Positions 32,601 through 45,307 of a DNA stretch of 64,000 nt are shown here, in pieces. The first letter of the stretch is position 1; each line of letters begins with the position of its first letter. This stretch comes from Lomentospora prolificans (lineage: Eukaryota; Ascomycota; Sordariomycetes; Microascales; Microascaceae): positions 868,001 through 932,000 of the forward strand of contig JARFXM010000005.1 of assembly GCA_029532625.1 (NCBI GenBank). The letters run 5' to 3'. A model generated the notes under the pieces. It ran no database searches and was not told the origin of the DNA. It saw nothing but the letters and a program-made list of their open reading frames with translations. Both the position numbers and the translations under genes were made by a program.

Positions 32601-33136
32601 TTCTTGAGTGCCGAGCTAGGACGCAGTCCGTTCTCTACCTTTCCGCAAATCTGGCCCTCCCGACGACATTGCTCACAATTTTGCAGGTGAGCACGGTCCT
32701 TGGCAGCCTGGACATGGCCCGGAAGCCTCTTCGGGCTGCGGTTCCACAGCCACCCATCCATGATGCCCCTTCCTTCTTCGAGGTTGCGGCTCGTTTCGGC
32801 TGAGTTGGAGCCCTGGTCTGCAGCTGTGTTCAAAAGGAGATGACGTTGGACGGCCGCGTCGACGGGCGCAGTGGTGGTGACGGCCTCGACCTCGAAGCCG
32901 ACGTCTTCGAGCGCGCGTGTCATGTTGGTTACGCTCGCCCTGGCGGTTGGCTTGTGTTCAACGGTGACGACTGACGTTACAATGTTGGGGGAAACCCAAA
33001 AGATGTCGGGGCCACACGTCTCGCGCAAGACATCTTTAATAGAGGAGACACAGGATGGGCAGTGGAGGTTAGCCAGTAGATATGAGGTCGTGACGTGGGC
33101 ACCCTCGGGTGGGAAGCTTTTGGGAGCCGGCGCCAT
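29699..33136 (-). CDS. Copper-transporting P1B-type ATPase (CrpA/Ccc2-like)
   Basis: A single intronless frame encodes 1145 aa from the ATG at 33136; an in-frame TTG seven codons upstream is not a likely start. Three heavy-metal-associated domains carry CxxC motifs: LHCPSC (Cys26/29), GMTCAVC (Cys224/227) and GLFCQQC (Cys306/309). The membrane metal site is ACPCGLALA (Cys729/731). The phosphatase motif is SLTGE, the phosphorylation site is DKTGT with Asp774, and the hinge is MVGDGINDSPAL; an SHPIAKA motif marks the nucleotide domain. Membrane segments flank these as in P1B-1 pumps. The CPCG form is typical of the fungal CrpA/PacS-like branch, so copper export or detoxification at the plasma membrane is more likely than Golgi delivery; this is inferred. 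An extra cysteine group (NCEQCRREGQIC) lies between the first two metal domains. Confidence 0.95.
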   Translation of the reverse strand: MAPAPKSFPPEGAHVTTSYLLANLHCPSCVSSIKDVLRETCGPDIFWVSPNIVTSVVTVEHKPTARASVTNMTRALEDVGFEVEAVTTTAPVDAAVQRHLLLNTAADQGSNSAETSRNLEEGRGIMDGWLWNRSPKRLPGHVQAAKDRAHLQNCEQCRREGQICGKVENGLRPSSALKKETETGSSRISTPTSGRPSVSELESVAVAGDGPVWRATFAVGGMTCAVCVNTITEELNKVPWISKVVVNLVSNSATVDFVEEGRAADIAENIEDLGYEATLDQVVNLEKKQETREERTVEIRVDGLFCQQCPDRLSASLDGFQKKLKIVTPATLQSPIVKISYVPDAPNFTIRHILSAIEAADPSFKASIYHPPTLEERAKIIRRRHQMQLMRRLILTFIVAIPTFIIGIVYMSLIPHDDPVAHFFMKPWTSGLSRMQVSLCILATITYFFGADVFHVRSFKEVRAMWKPGSRTPIIRRFTTFGSMNMLISLGTTVAYFSSVIQMIYAAASNPHHFEGKDVYFDTVVFLTLFILGGRLIESYSKSKTGDAVDMLRKLKPNAAVLVEKTKEMEHDSTVDVDKLEIGDFVRVPSGASPPGDGVVVKGESKFDESSLTGEARLVPKALGDEVFAGTVNKQSPILIQITGVGGTSMLDQIVNIVQEGQTKRAPMEQIADTMTSYFVPVITLFAIITWVVWIAVGYTGAVPDDVATDESWVAFALQFAIAVFVVACPCGLALAAPTAIFVGGGLAARNGILVKGGGEAFEKASKIDCVVFDKTGTLTRGGEPKITDAVIYPDIETVDDDEALQLLAALKAVEDNSSHPIAKAIAAYCASRSTERVTVDDLEEVPGKGMKATYHMGDATKPWNMLVGNEGLMREFDVAISENVGRLLQRWSNEAKSIALVATKAPGAESTWRLGAALSISDNIRPEAISIIRMLKESGKQVWMISGDNALTAKAVARLVGIDEANVIAGVLPSEKADKITYLQKTLKQRAGRKGEESTTKRALVAMVGDGINDSPALTMADVGIAIGSGSDIAISSADFVLVKSDLRSVVTLIDLSRAVFRRIMFNFGWACVFNLCAVPVAAGVLYPIRTGGGERIKLDPVWAALAMALSSISVVLSSLALRWGIPGVGFRARKFKVPGEETT

Positions 33137-36100
33137 GGCGGGCTCGATGGGACGCAAGCGGGAGCAACGGCGGGGCCAAGCCGGTCAAACACTGATGCTG
33201 TGACCTGCTTTCGTGAGGTCGAGATTGTTTTGGGTAATCGTTAATATCGAGGTGCTGTAGGTTGATTTAGATTAAGCTGGTTGATTGCTTCTCTGTTCGG
33301 GTATCCCTTGGCATGCGATGCTAGTTCTGGCTGATAAGACGGTACTTTGATGCCGAGAATCCGGGACTGGCCACGGAGATGCACACTTGTATTAGTGGCA
33401 CACAGGATAGATGGCGGTTTCACCGTCGCGTAGCAGCCACCCTGCGCGGCGAAATTTTAAACAAACGATATCCTCGAAAAAGCGGTACCGCTTTCAAGTT
33501 TGTCCTTGTATTATGTTGAGCATGTGCAGTGCAAACAACGACAATAGCTCTTTCGTATAAATCGGACGGCGGTTTGGGTGGTCTTCGGGAGTAAGCACTC
33601 CGATAAAAGACGAGTCTCCCACTAACACACGGGACAATCCTAGCTACCTAGGAAGACGGCCCGTGGAGCTTGACGTTGCGAAGGGGTAGATGATATCAGG
33701 CTGAAGGCAGTGGGTGTGGAGAGGGAACGTCTAGTGGAAGCTGGCTACCTCTTGGCCCGGAAAGTCGGTATTGCACGCTGCTCCCCTCTATAATCGCCCG
33801 CTTCTGTGGGGCCTGACTCGCGTTGATCCCCAAGCGGAACTCTGCTGAAAACCTGGGGAACGGCGAGAATTATCCGTGGAGGATTGTGGAGGATTAGGGG
33901 AGGTGGAGACTGCTCAATCAACTTGATGGTAAAGCAATATGTAGTCCTTTGCGAGTGTCTCAAAAAACTCAACAATGCCTGGCCTTCAGCCGAAGCCTTC
34001 TGGCTGTGAGAACTATGGTTGATGTATTTCGATGGAATGTGAAATGGTAACAGGAAGTCGCTTGTGGAATGAACAGATAAAATATTTGAGAAGAAACCGA
34101 GCAATCTGTTCCCGAGGCAGTAGAGATACGGGAATGGAATATTTTGATCCGAATTTTCCATCATCTTGATGTTCGCCTTGGTCTTGCGCTCACTTATAAA
34201 ACGTTCCTGATGACATGAGGGAACCAGATTTGCATTACGAAGCCATGATGGCAAAACCGCACAAATAGCGCAGCTGCAGCCCGCACAAATAACTCAAGCA
34301 ACGCTAGCTGGCTGGCTGGCGGTCGCGACTCTGTCTCTTGCGGGCTAGTGCCAGGGGAGCCCAGATGACCACTGGGTAAGGTAGTTTAGGTTAGCGTGGC
34401 CCCCTGTAGCGCAGGTACATTTGCGTGCCTTGGACATGGAGACCACCAACTGACTAACCACTACTATACTGTGTCTAGCCACTACCTGGTGGTCGGTCAT
34501 GGACTCGGACACAGCCAGGCATACACTGTGCCTGCCTTCCGGGGCTGGCCCGTCAATCTCGGAAGCCAGTGGAAGTGCCAGCGCGTGAGAGCATTGAGCT
34601 TCAAGATTCTGTCCATGAAGTCAACAGCATGTTTGATGCTGAAACCAAGTGCGCGAACACTAGTACCTCTGAGGTCAAACATCGCCTTATTCTATCGACC
34701 CCCTTCGCTATACAGACTCTTTCACAATCCGTCGCCAAGGACGGCTAGCAAAGTGGAAATGCGATGTTGAATTTTCCCACCTGTGGACAATGGGTCTTTT
34801 TTGATTTGAGATGGGGCCCCAAGACGGTCGAGGCATTTGTGCGGCCACCAATCACCACCTGGCTAGGAAACGGAACGACCTTTGACACACCACCCACGCT
34901 AGCAGCTATTAACGGCCCCATGATGCAAGTCGGGAAAATTGCGCCGTCGAAAGTCAAACTTGCCTCTGCAACTACAGCCGCCTATCCGTCAAGCTGGCTT
35001 GGATACACACGTGGTGTCGCACTACTCTCCATGTATACATACCACTGGACGGCATTCGACGAGTGCCAGAGAGTACGTGTAGAGAGGGGGGACGCTGACG
35101 GAGTCCGTGTGAGCTGTCGCCACTTGTCCCAAGCCTGGGCGGTCCCTTGGCATTAACAAGCTGGCTAGTAATATATTAAAAGCAATCAAAATTCTTCGAC
35201 ACATGCACCAGGGGACGCCATCGCACAAATGATAGGACCGTTCTATCACTTTCCACTGTTTCTATTAATCTAATTTATCTTCAGTCCTGCTGTACAATAA
35301 CTCTAAGCCCACCCATCTTCGCATATCTCGGCAGGCCTTCGGGGAGGGGAAAGAACGAAGGCTTACTTGCTGCACGACGAGCCCGTCGTTAACCGTCGTC
35401 CTCGCACAGTGAATGTCCGGGAGAGCCAGCGCTGGCACCGGTCAATGCTGGCAGGAGTAGCCTTCGCCTTCTGACGTCACAACCAACGGCGCGCCAGCGG
35501 CAACCTGGTGCTTCGGGGACTCCCGCACTGAGAACCAACTATTGCAGACTTGTTGAGACTTTTGTGCGTCTTTTTGCTGATAAATACTGCTAAGGAAAAG
35601 GCAAAATGACGCTAGCGAAACGTGGCCGCGTAGACGCGGCTCTTTTGCGTCTCTCGTCTCCAGTACTTTGTTGAATCTCGATCTCGTCCCATCGGTGCCT
35701 GGATACGCTTCCCCACATAACAAGACCGTGTGTATATGTATATGCACGAGGTTAGCAGCCGGAACTTGATTTGAGTCCAAAGTGCATTTCCCCACCTCCA
35801 CTTCCGACCGAGACCAGAACTTCCCGGCGCATTTTGCTGAGAGGGCCTGTTCCGGCATGCTGGTCTCCGGCCGTCCATGGTTTTTGCTCGGGATTAAGAG
35901 CCGTGTCACGAAGATTCTAGACTGACCTCGCAGTTGCCGCCTTAGCCAGAGCTGGTGCCAACTTTTGCATTCGCGTTCGCTCTACCCGCGATAGCATCTC
36001 GCTTTCAAGCATTTGTGCTTATCCAGCAAACGGAAGAGAAGGCAGATCTGTTAAATTCAAAACAACTCGATCCATGCCTTGGCATAACACTATGCAGGCA

Positions 36101-38400
36101 TCACCTTATAGTACGTTGTACCGGACAGTGCCCAAGAACGCCGAGCTAATCTAGACCATGTTGGCGCTCCCGCCACCGTTTAACCAGCGGCCGACGTGAT
36201 CAACCAAGCACCTGTGAGAAGGACCCCATCGTCCGAACAAGCCTATCAGTCACATCGAAAAAAATTTGAGCTTGGCCAAGCGATCGACATATATTGACTC
36301 AAGGCAACTCCCTACTACATCTGATAGCCTCTCTCGTGCCGCTCAAGCTAACCGAGATGGAAAGCCGCTTAGGAAGCATGAAATGCGGCCCGCATGGGAC
36401 ATACGGTTCCGCGACGAACCCCTCCCAATATCAGCCATTTTTCTCATAGATGGGGTCCCGCTTCGAGTAGATTCAGTCTGAAAGCAACCATTTAATTACA
36501 GCTTACACTCTACGTGGCTTCCCGTTGCGGATACTCAGCTTCGTCTTGGCAAACCGTACCTCGGACGAGATGGACGAAGCGGACCACGAAGCGCCAAAGT
36601 CCGTACAATCCGTACACTTCGGAGCCGATTTCCCAGCAGTCGCGTCAAGGCGAAACCCATACCCCGGATTTAGCTACACGCTGCGCGTGGCTCGTAAATT
36701 TGACAGGGATTACAGATAGAAGAAGAAAGACGCCAGCTCTCGCAATGCAATCAATCCCACGTGATCACTATTCTACTGAGGCTTAGAGCCTGGAGACGGG
36801 CTGTTCGTTTTCGGCCTGCCATTCATTCGTAAGCTCTGACTTGCGCCGTCGCCGGTCGCGATAATCTTCGCCGACAGGTGGTAATCGGGGACCCCAGCCA
36901 CCTTTTTTTTTTTTTTTTTTTTTTTTTTTTGGTTCGCCGCTTCAATTAAGCTCGCGATCGTCGGAAGAGTCACGAGCTCAACTTGCTTACGTCGCTTTTA
37001 AAATTTTGATTTCGAGCCGTAGCTTAAATTCCTTGCGCCCGCTTCGTCAGCCAAGATTGGCCTCCGCGCAACCCTTGTCACGACGTAGGAATGAAGAAGG
37101 CTGCTGCTCTCGTAAGCCACCCTGTGCCGCCCCTTGCCCCGTCACTATTCATAGTAACAAAGATTCCACTGTGACGCACACTTGCGGACTCCTCTAATGA
37201 TCCGGCGCCGAACGTTGAACCACCACGTCGTTTTTTTCGCTCCTTTGTCCGAGCCTGAAAAGAAAACTTGTGCTTCCCTCGGGGCCTTGGAGCGTTGCGC
37301 TTGTCCGTGCTCTTGTTCCTCTCTGTTCCATCGCGGCGCCTCAGCCACACTCGCACGAAACGATGACATGCCCTTACGGCCGCACAATTGGCTCTCGCTC
37401 CAGCTGCATGTCTCGGAAATTTTTCCAGCTCGTCCTCTTCACGATGTCTTCCCTCCATTTCAATCCCTGATTCCTCGTTCCACGTCGCTCAATCACAAGC
37501 GTGGAGGAGCATTCCGCAACTTGCCGAGGGAAGGTCGATCCCTACTCCTATTGCCACTTACGGGCGCCTTCATTGCTGGCAACTTGAAAGGGCAAACTCG
37601 GCCGCCCGGGCGCACACACACCCCTCCTTGTCCACCCCCGGCTCGCCCCACACACTCCGAGAAGGAACCTGCCTAACCCCGCACCGAGACCGAAAAAGGT
37701 TCGGGTTAACTACCACCAGGCTCCGATCCCTCCTTCCTCCCTCATTCCCATCCTGCGTTGTGCAGGCGAGGGTTGGTTACACGGATTTTGTGTTGGTGGT
37801 TATTTTTTTATTTTTTTTTACACCTGGGCCTCAAACTTGTGCGTGATTGGGGAGAGAGAAGGGCTCCAGTCGGGTGTACCGCCAGCCTGGCACGGTAGCC
37901 GGCAGCCCTTTTCTTCAGGTTGGGCATTGTGAAGGTGTGAACTTTTACACTTTCTAATAGCCGTTTGGACGGTCAAGACTAAAGCAACTAGCCCCTATTT
38001 TGTTGAGGCGAGGCGTTCCCGTTCTTCACGCCCTTTTGCTCACGTCCGTTGAGGCGCAGCGCCCTGCTTTTCCTCCACGGCTTCCGGGGACGGATACCAA
38101 CAATTCGCAATCTCGCCAACTTACAATACCTCTCTGTACGATTCGACACGTCGTAAAATACAAGATGATAACACGCCCCTTTTAGAGTGTGGCGGGCTGT
38201 AAGTGAAAAAGGCAAATGGAAGGGGGAATAAAGTAGAACAGCATATCAACAGAAATCCCCCCGAGCTTCGTGGCAGCAAAAGGGGGGAAAGTGCTCCACT
38301 TGGGGCTGTAGGGCTTACCGTAGCTTTGTGCTTTCGAGCCTCTCTCCGGAACGCAATTCTCAGGTTTTCTCGCCGCGTGACAGGAGCCGGTCACAACCGA
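33137..38400. other. Gene-poor stretch, first part
   Basis: I recognise no gene. The ATPase promoter is at the left end. Open frames with ATG starts exist (for example 34764-35156, 130 aa) but show no family motifs and no coherent splicing. A 28-base T run lies at 36903-36930. CCAGC/GCTGG-type words are frequent, for example GCTGGCTGGCTGG near 34310. Confidence 0.45.
36903..36930. repeat. T28 homopolymer
   Basis: A run of 28 T on the plus strand lies in the gene-poor stretch, with no recognised gene next to it. Confidence 0.85.
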
Positions 38401-41400
38401 TGTACTTGAGCCTCACGCTTCCTTGTAGGCACACCCCTCATGCTACTTTTTGATAGAGTTTCTTGATCGGTTCGGTGGAATAGTTTTTTTGGAGGCGCAG
38501 CTAGTATTGACGCATTCGTAGCAGATCCCGACGATCCGGCCACAATATCGAACCGCCAGCCTAACAACATCACTTAGGTGCGGTGTGGATACGCCTATCC
38601 GCAGGAAATGCTGAACACTTCGTGATAGCGGTATGCGATTATGCGATAATCATTCGTGCTCTCGAGCGCTGAGCTCAATGGTTTGGGCAATTGGTCGCTT
38701 GCTGGGTCTGTAGGATGGCTAGTCCAGAATCCTTTATGCCTTCGGAGACGAGGCGCAAACATTTCCGTCCCCGGCCTAGAGGATTACCGGGGTATCTCTT
38801 CCCTTCAAAGCTAGGGATTATACGGGAAAGTTCCGTGATTTGATAGCTTAGGACCCAAAGCGGCATTGAAGAGCCCCTCCTGATCCAGAATCCCTATCCT
38901 GTTTGATATGACGGGTGACAAGAGCATCCCCATCATCATACAAGTCTTGACCTGGTCTACCAGTATGCGGAGGGGCTGTTTTGGGACCAAACTCCCCATC
39001 TGATAGAGGCTAAAGTAGTATGTTGGCGCATGCGGTCCAAGGATTCGCGGCCGCCCGTATTCTAATGCGGTCTTCAAATATGCCCTGGAGCGAAACCATC
39101 TTGATACAAGACACCCCAACTATGCATCCTGGGCTTCAAGCCCACACCCTCAACTGCCTTCTACTGTAATATCGGAATCAGCGTGGAATACACGGAGCCA
39201 GGATAATCTCCATCTATCTCCAGGTGCCTAACGGACACTCGGGACCGAGGAGTTTCGACTTGTATGCCCAGCGTTGGCAATTTCCTCGTCTCACCTCTGC
39301 TATGGCCGGAACTCCGTTGCCCATCGCATAGGGTCCCTTACACGTGGCGGTGACATATTCATCGAGCCCGGGTACTTTCATAGTATAGATGACGTCCAGG
39401 GGGCGGAAGCGAACGTAGATGCCTAGACCATCCTGGCGGACACCGGGCCCACTCCGAGGCGTGATCGTGCGTGATCGTGCTCTAGTACCGCGTAATGGGT
39501 GATTTGTAGGGAAATTCTCTAGAAATGGTTGAAAACAAAGTGCTGGTGCCGTGGCGAGATCATGGTCTAACGAGTCTCATGATCGGACTTTGATGAAGTT
39601 ACACGGATCGTTTCGACTCCAAGGTGAATCAAAGCCTTTACTCTCTATAGGCTTCGATATGGACGTTTTGCCTTTCTTGTTCAACTACCAGTGCTTCGGA
39701 TATATACCTACTTTAGTCTCGTAGGCACCCCGTTACGAGGACGCGTTACTATGTAGAAACTAAGCAACTAGAGGGAACATCCATGGCTGTTAGCTTACAT
39801 TAATGACTCCTGGGGGTTTGCGACTATAGACTAGACGAACAAATCAGTGCCCTTTTCTTACCGCATACTACTGATTCGACTGGTGCCAGGGTCTGGCGTG
39901 TGATACTTGCAATCAAAGGTAAGTCCGCCATATATTCTAAACCCCGCATCCTGACATTATCTTACAGAAAACGGTCGGAAACTCTTTCATATTACGTTAG
40001 TCCGGAAGTCAAGCTGGCAAGCAACCCCAACATTGTAGCTATTCGATATTGCGGCACAGATGCCCAGCCTGACCGCCAGCATACGCCCCTCCCCATAGCT
40101 CGAGAGTTAAGTGTGAACAATGTGTGCCTGAGAGCTAGCCAGGACCGAAACCTGGAACATCAATGGATCCTCATGGCTCAAAAGGAGAAATTTCCAACCG
40201 TCCGTGGGGCAGGAGGCGCAAGGGAACCTTAGCCAGCGGCATACGCAAGGTGGTGGGTACAATAGGAGAATAAGCTACGTCGTCGACTGCGCCGCCTGCG
40301 CATTCCACCCAAAATGGGTAATAAAAAAAGAGAAGAAAAAAACCCCTCGAGCCGGCCCGTTTTCCCAAAACAATTACGCCTTTCTTCCTCCCAGTTGAGC
40401 AGGTCGATTAGACTCAAGGCAGACAAGCTGAAATAAGACAGACACCGACAAAGAAAAAAGAAGAAAAAACAGAAATAATATGACTAAAAGAGGCATGCTC
40501 ATGTCTAGTTAGTCAAGATGGAACGCCAGGCTGGCTTCCCCAAGGCGAACTGCCTATATTGACGTCGGGCCGGTGGATGATGGTCACTTGTCCACTTACA
40601 CGAGCGCAAACACTCCGAGACAGGCCCGTTTGGCAGACCAAAAACGTGCACCTGCCAGTCAGGCCAGATAGAGTAAACATGGATAGCAAAAAGAGCTTCC
40701 AGATTGGACCAACGGTCTGAGCCTCCGCGTTCCATCTATTGACATCCTCAATACCGAAATGGCCGCGCAGAAGGCGCCCCCAACTCAATCCCTCTGTTCT
40801 TAATTTGGAAGCTGCTAAAATCCTCCCCCGAAGCAACCCTCGTTTCCAAGCCCTCGGGTCTCGACTCCCACGGAGCACAATTTTGGCCTTGCTTATGGGC
40901 CTTGTTTTTTCTAGGCCTGGGTCTGAGTAGGTTCGACCTTTTTTTTTCTTTTTTCTTTTTTCTTTTTCTTTTTTTTTGTTCTCTTGTCCCCTTTCCTGCG
41001 TCCTCTGTTCCTTACTCGAGGATTACGTGCGCGCGGGAGAAAAATGTTTCGTCTTACTGACGAATGCTTCCTCGCAAACGTGGTATTGGCTGCGACCTTG
41101 AAACGATCCCCGCTTCCTGCTTACTCTTTAGTGATGTGCAACTAAGGCCGAGGGTCAATATCTGCGACCGGGCTTCACTGCCGTTTATAGCCCGCTATGG
41201 GGATATATTCAAAAAGAAGTGTTTCAGTAACTTATCGCGAAACCAAAGGAACCCTTCCAAACAAGGGAGAATTTGAAAAGTGTGGGGAGCATCCATTGGA
41301 AGAATAGCTGGCCGTGTGCAGTTGATGACGCTGGCCTCAACTTCATCCCGGATTCCAATAGTGCACATCCATGTTGCTTCGATGGAATCATTTTCGTGAC

Positions 41401-44400
41401 GACCAACCTGCACGCCCCCCTTCCCAGGTTGATCCTAGGGAAGGGGTGGATATCTGATTCGTCTCCCTCGGTATAGAAGAATAAACGAATGTGGCTTCAT
41501 CGCAGGCATCATTCGAAAGCCGTGAATATTCGTGCGTAAAACCCTTACAGTATGACAGGTTCGGGATTGAAGATCTCTTTCATATTCCACCGAATGCTGA
41601 TGGGCCTAAATAAAGAAATAATGTTAAAAGCGAGGGCCCGAAAACGACTAATCGTGGCATAGCCCATGCTGGCGTTCCTCTCATTATTACCCTAAAAGAG
41701 CGCCATCCTGCGCTGATGACAGGGAGAAGTCCTGTCCACAAGGATCACAAACGATGCACTCGCAGAGCAACAACGGCGACCTGCACAAATGCAACTCTAA
41801 TAGACTCTACCAAGGTACGCGGGAAGGGGAAAAGCCACCGTCGTCGGCGCGATATCCAACCCTATTCAGCCACTTTTCGTCGACGGGTTTATTCTTTTCC
41901 ACGATTAATCCTGCTCCGCCTGTGGCATTCTTCCCCAGTGAAGGGCTGAGAAGGAGAAAAAAAAAGAAAGAAAGAAAAAAAATGAAAAATGAAACAATGC
42001 TGCATGATGGGCGCGTTCCCGCGGGGCGTGGCATGTCACCGTGAGGGTTTGCAGCGAGGACGAGCACCATGGCGGAGCAACCTCCCAACTTCAGCCCCCG
42101 GTCAGCCTTTTTACATCTTTTGTCCGGCCTCAACAAACGGGAGCAAAGGCTTACGAGGGGAGGAAGGCTGAGAGAGCCTAAGCTTGATGAAGTAAATTAT
42201 GTTTATTCAATACTCTTTGTTGTAACGAAAAGAAAAAAAAAAAAAAAAAAAAGACAGCCCCCCTCTCAATACGCCCCTCCTCCCAACATCTACGCCCTCG
42301 AAAGGCTGATCTCTTGTTCGAATCCTCAGCCACACGCCGTTGACGAGGGGTTTCTCCAGGTATTAGGCCAGCCAACATCAATATCATACAAAGCGAGTTG
42401 GGCTACGATATCCAGGAACAACCCATCGAAATAGAGCTCAACACACTGCTCATAGCCAGCGATGTGCGGCGGGGACCCGATCCATCGCCAGCCAGCTGCC
42501 TACCTTAACAGCCAGCGGGGCCATGGGAAAAACTCACCCAACCCTCATCCTACCGGGATCACCAGGCAGCACAGGGCACCCCGGCGCGCTCCATCGCTCC
42601 ATTCACAAGATTGAAAACAGCCTCAAAATTCCAAGTGCCCAACAGATCTCGAGATTGACCAAAGAACGCTCACCTGGGCCTCCCCCGGTCAGGCCTCTCA
42701 CCCCCCTTTTGTAGCTTACACGCGGACCCTAACCCCGTGATTCGGCGTATCGTAACCGTCAACCCGACCCTTGGAACAAATGTTCCCATGGATGAGTGCC
42801 GACGACATAACAGCCTGGAATCCTTCCTCATGGCCACTAGCAATGAGCACACCATCTCAGATGTGTCGTGGAGCCTACTAGCGGGGAAAGAAGGTCGTAA
42901 AAGAGGCTCGCTCGCTCGCACAAAGTGAGCCTGCTAAACAAGAAGAAACAAGCGGTCAACTCAGTGTAGCAGACTAGCTAGCATCATCAAATGAGCCAGG
43001 CTTCCTTGCATCATCCATCACCCCCAACTTGCCAAGCTTTCGGTCAGTTCTCCATCTTGATCGAACATTCCCCTTAGTTGTTTTTTTGAAGCTTTAATTT
43101 CATCGATTCCCCTCCCGGCTTCAGGTGAAATGGGAAAAGGGGAGAATGAAAAAGGCAGCCAGAACGAAAGTGATTCGCTCGATCTCTCGTTTTCCTGCCA
43201 TGAGGAGAGGGGATGCGAACTCACAGGATCCATGTTCTGGCCTCCGGATAGGCTCTCTGGCCGGTACCCAACCCCCGCCAGGTTGGCACTATTAATTAGT
43301 GCTGGCCTTTACTGGATGCTAGCCTCTACTTAGCCCCCTCCTTTCCCAGAAGGCTGGGGCTGACAGCCCCACGGTTGTAAAGACAACAACATAACATACC
43401 TGCCCTACTGCTGGCGTGTGTCGGGATTTGTTGTTCTATTTTGCAATCGAAGTGAAGGCATTGTTGTCCATATTCATATATTGATGTACCCTTCGTAGTA
43501 AGTAAGTAATACAAACACCCCTCCGGCGGAATTTCGTCCATCGTTATGGCTGTCCGTAAGCTTCCATCCAACATTTCCTGTATTATCCAAAGAGAGCAAC
43601 AACCCGCAGACCGAAAGCCCTCATCCACGGTCGTCTCCAAAAATCGGCATATTCCAAGATTCCAAAGAAGGACAGTCTTACCCGAGCCAATATCCTAGTC
43701 TAGCACTCCACCTCGCCGTCACTAGTTATTCTTTTCCACCTCCATCGAGGTCGGTGTCGTACTCTCGCTTCCTTAATTCCTTGAAAAAGAATGCCTCGTG
43801 ATCGCCTGTCGGCTCCGCTGATCCCTCCACACGTCCACACACCTCCTCTAGCTCACCCCCACAATACCTTCCTACCTTCCTCAAAAAATGGCTCTCGAAA
43901 CCCAACCAAAAAAGGAAAAAAAGAAAAACGACCTTGGATCCCGAAGGGCCTACCTGAGCTTCAACCATACTACACTAGCTTCGAGGTCACCGCTTGTTTC
44001 AAACCCCCCTCCATGTTAGTCCTCGGGGTGCACTAAGAACCATGTTTTTTCAATCCCCGTGGCTCTTGGACAAGGGAGGGCGAACTCTGAGGGTCTGTGA
44101 CACATTCTCATTTGCATTTGACCCGACCGAATTGTAGACATGTGTAAATATCCATCCAAACATGCAAGGCCGAACAACCCAGAAGTGAATGCGGGCATGT
44201 AGTCAAGTAGAATAATAACTCGCCAGACCAGGAGTTCACGTTTGAAAATATCATTATAGCGAGGACGAGGCACAGCGCCATCTTGCACGCACACGCACAC
44301 GCCCCCGTCTGACCCGATCTGGAGTACCCTCGTTGACAAAATACTGACCTGGCCTAGGTGACACGCATGGTCCGCCTCAGAGAGACCACGCTTACTTTGT

Positions 44401-45307
44401 TTGTGGACGGGCCGGGATGGTCAAGACCGCCCATTTATTTACCTGTTACTTATTCACGACTTCATGTTTACTTTGCACAAGTGACGAGAAATGTGTCAGG
44501 AGGATGAGGGGGAGAAAGTCCCACGGGCGGAGCTCATGGCTTGTGCGTATTCAAGTTAGTTGAGACTCGTAGAGTCGCGTGAATTATATCAAACTAGATG
44601 TAGATACTACTAAATTCACCGTCTGTCGGAGGAAATGCCTAGCAGCCCTTCTGAATGCTCCAAAAATGTCCTCACACTGTTTCACCAATGGCATCAAGTG
44701 CGAGGAGGGTAGTATGTGTGTGGTGTTGAGTGTAAAAACCGGAGAAGGGGAGTCAAGAGCCCGAGGGCAACTCTTCCCACATCCCTTAATATTATTGAAG
44801 AAAAGAAGATTTGATATGCTACCATGTCAAATGGAGTCGATATCCAAGAGAAATATCCTTTAAACCGCATAAGAGTAAAGAAACATCCACCTCTTTCCCA
44901 GGTGAAGATGTGAGTTCGGGATTTAATATATCCAATCTCGTCCCAAGATGCATGCCTACCCAAACCGACCCTGTTGTAAGAGTGTATCCCAAGATAAGAA
45001 AAAACACCTCTTCCTGTTGTAATATGCCACCGATCCCGTACCATGGCCTGTTCTGTTTAGAGAGGCGCACCCCATAACCCCAATAAAGCCCACTGTATCT
45101 GTGGTCCCTCTGAAACCCGTAAAATGAGGGGAAAAAAAATGATGCTGCATGATAAACGAATGAATTGCCGACTCCACGCTTTTCGCCAAAAGAAAAAAAA
45201 AAACGGATGTGTATAAAGAAAATGATCAAATCGTGAAATGAAACCCGAAAATTGAATGAACGCCGTTACGAATGCCAGGGGGAGCTTGGGTATCGCGGAT
45301 GATTTGT
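38401..45307. other. Gene-poor stretch, second part
   Basis: I recognise no gene, tRNA or transposon domain. Features are small: an 11-base direct duplication (GCGTGATCGT units) at about 39461-39483, a pyrimidine tract at about 40939-40978, and an A20 run at 42233-42252. The right end must include the 3' untranslated region of the cyclin gene. Confidence 0.45.
42233..42252. repeat. A20 homopolymer
   Basis: A run of 20 A on the plus strand is preceded by GTTTATTCAATACTCTTTGTTG. No gene structure is attached to it. Confidence 0.8.

Noticed and set aside
33745..34254. 169-codon minus-strand frame upstream of the ATPase
   Set aside because: No recognised family, no supporting splice pattern, and composition compatible with a chance frame in a non-coding region.
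34764..35156. 130-codon plus-strand frame with an ATG
   Set aside because: It has a proper ATG but no motif and no homologue that I recognise. A single isolated frame of this size is expected by chance in 12 kb.
42290..42345. tRNA-like B-box (TTCGAATCC)
   Set aside because: No matching A-box, no T-arm stem and no acceptor stem could be formed around it.
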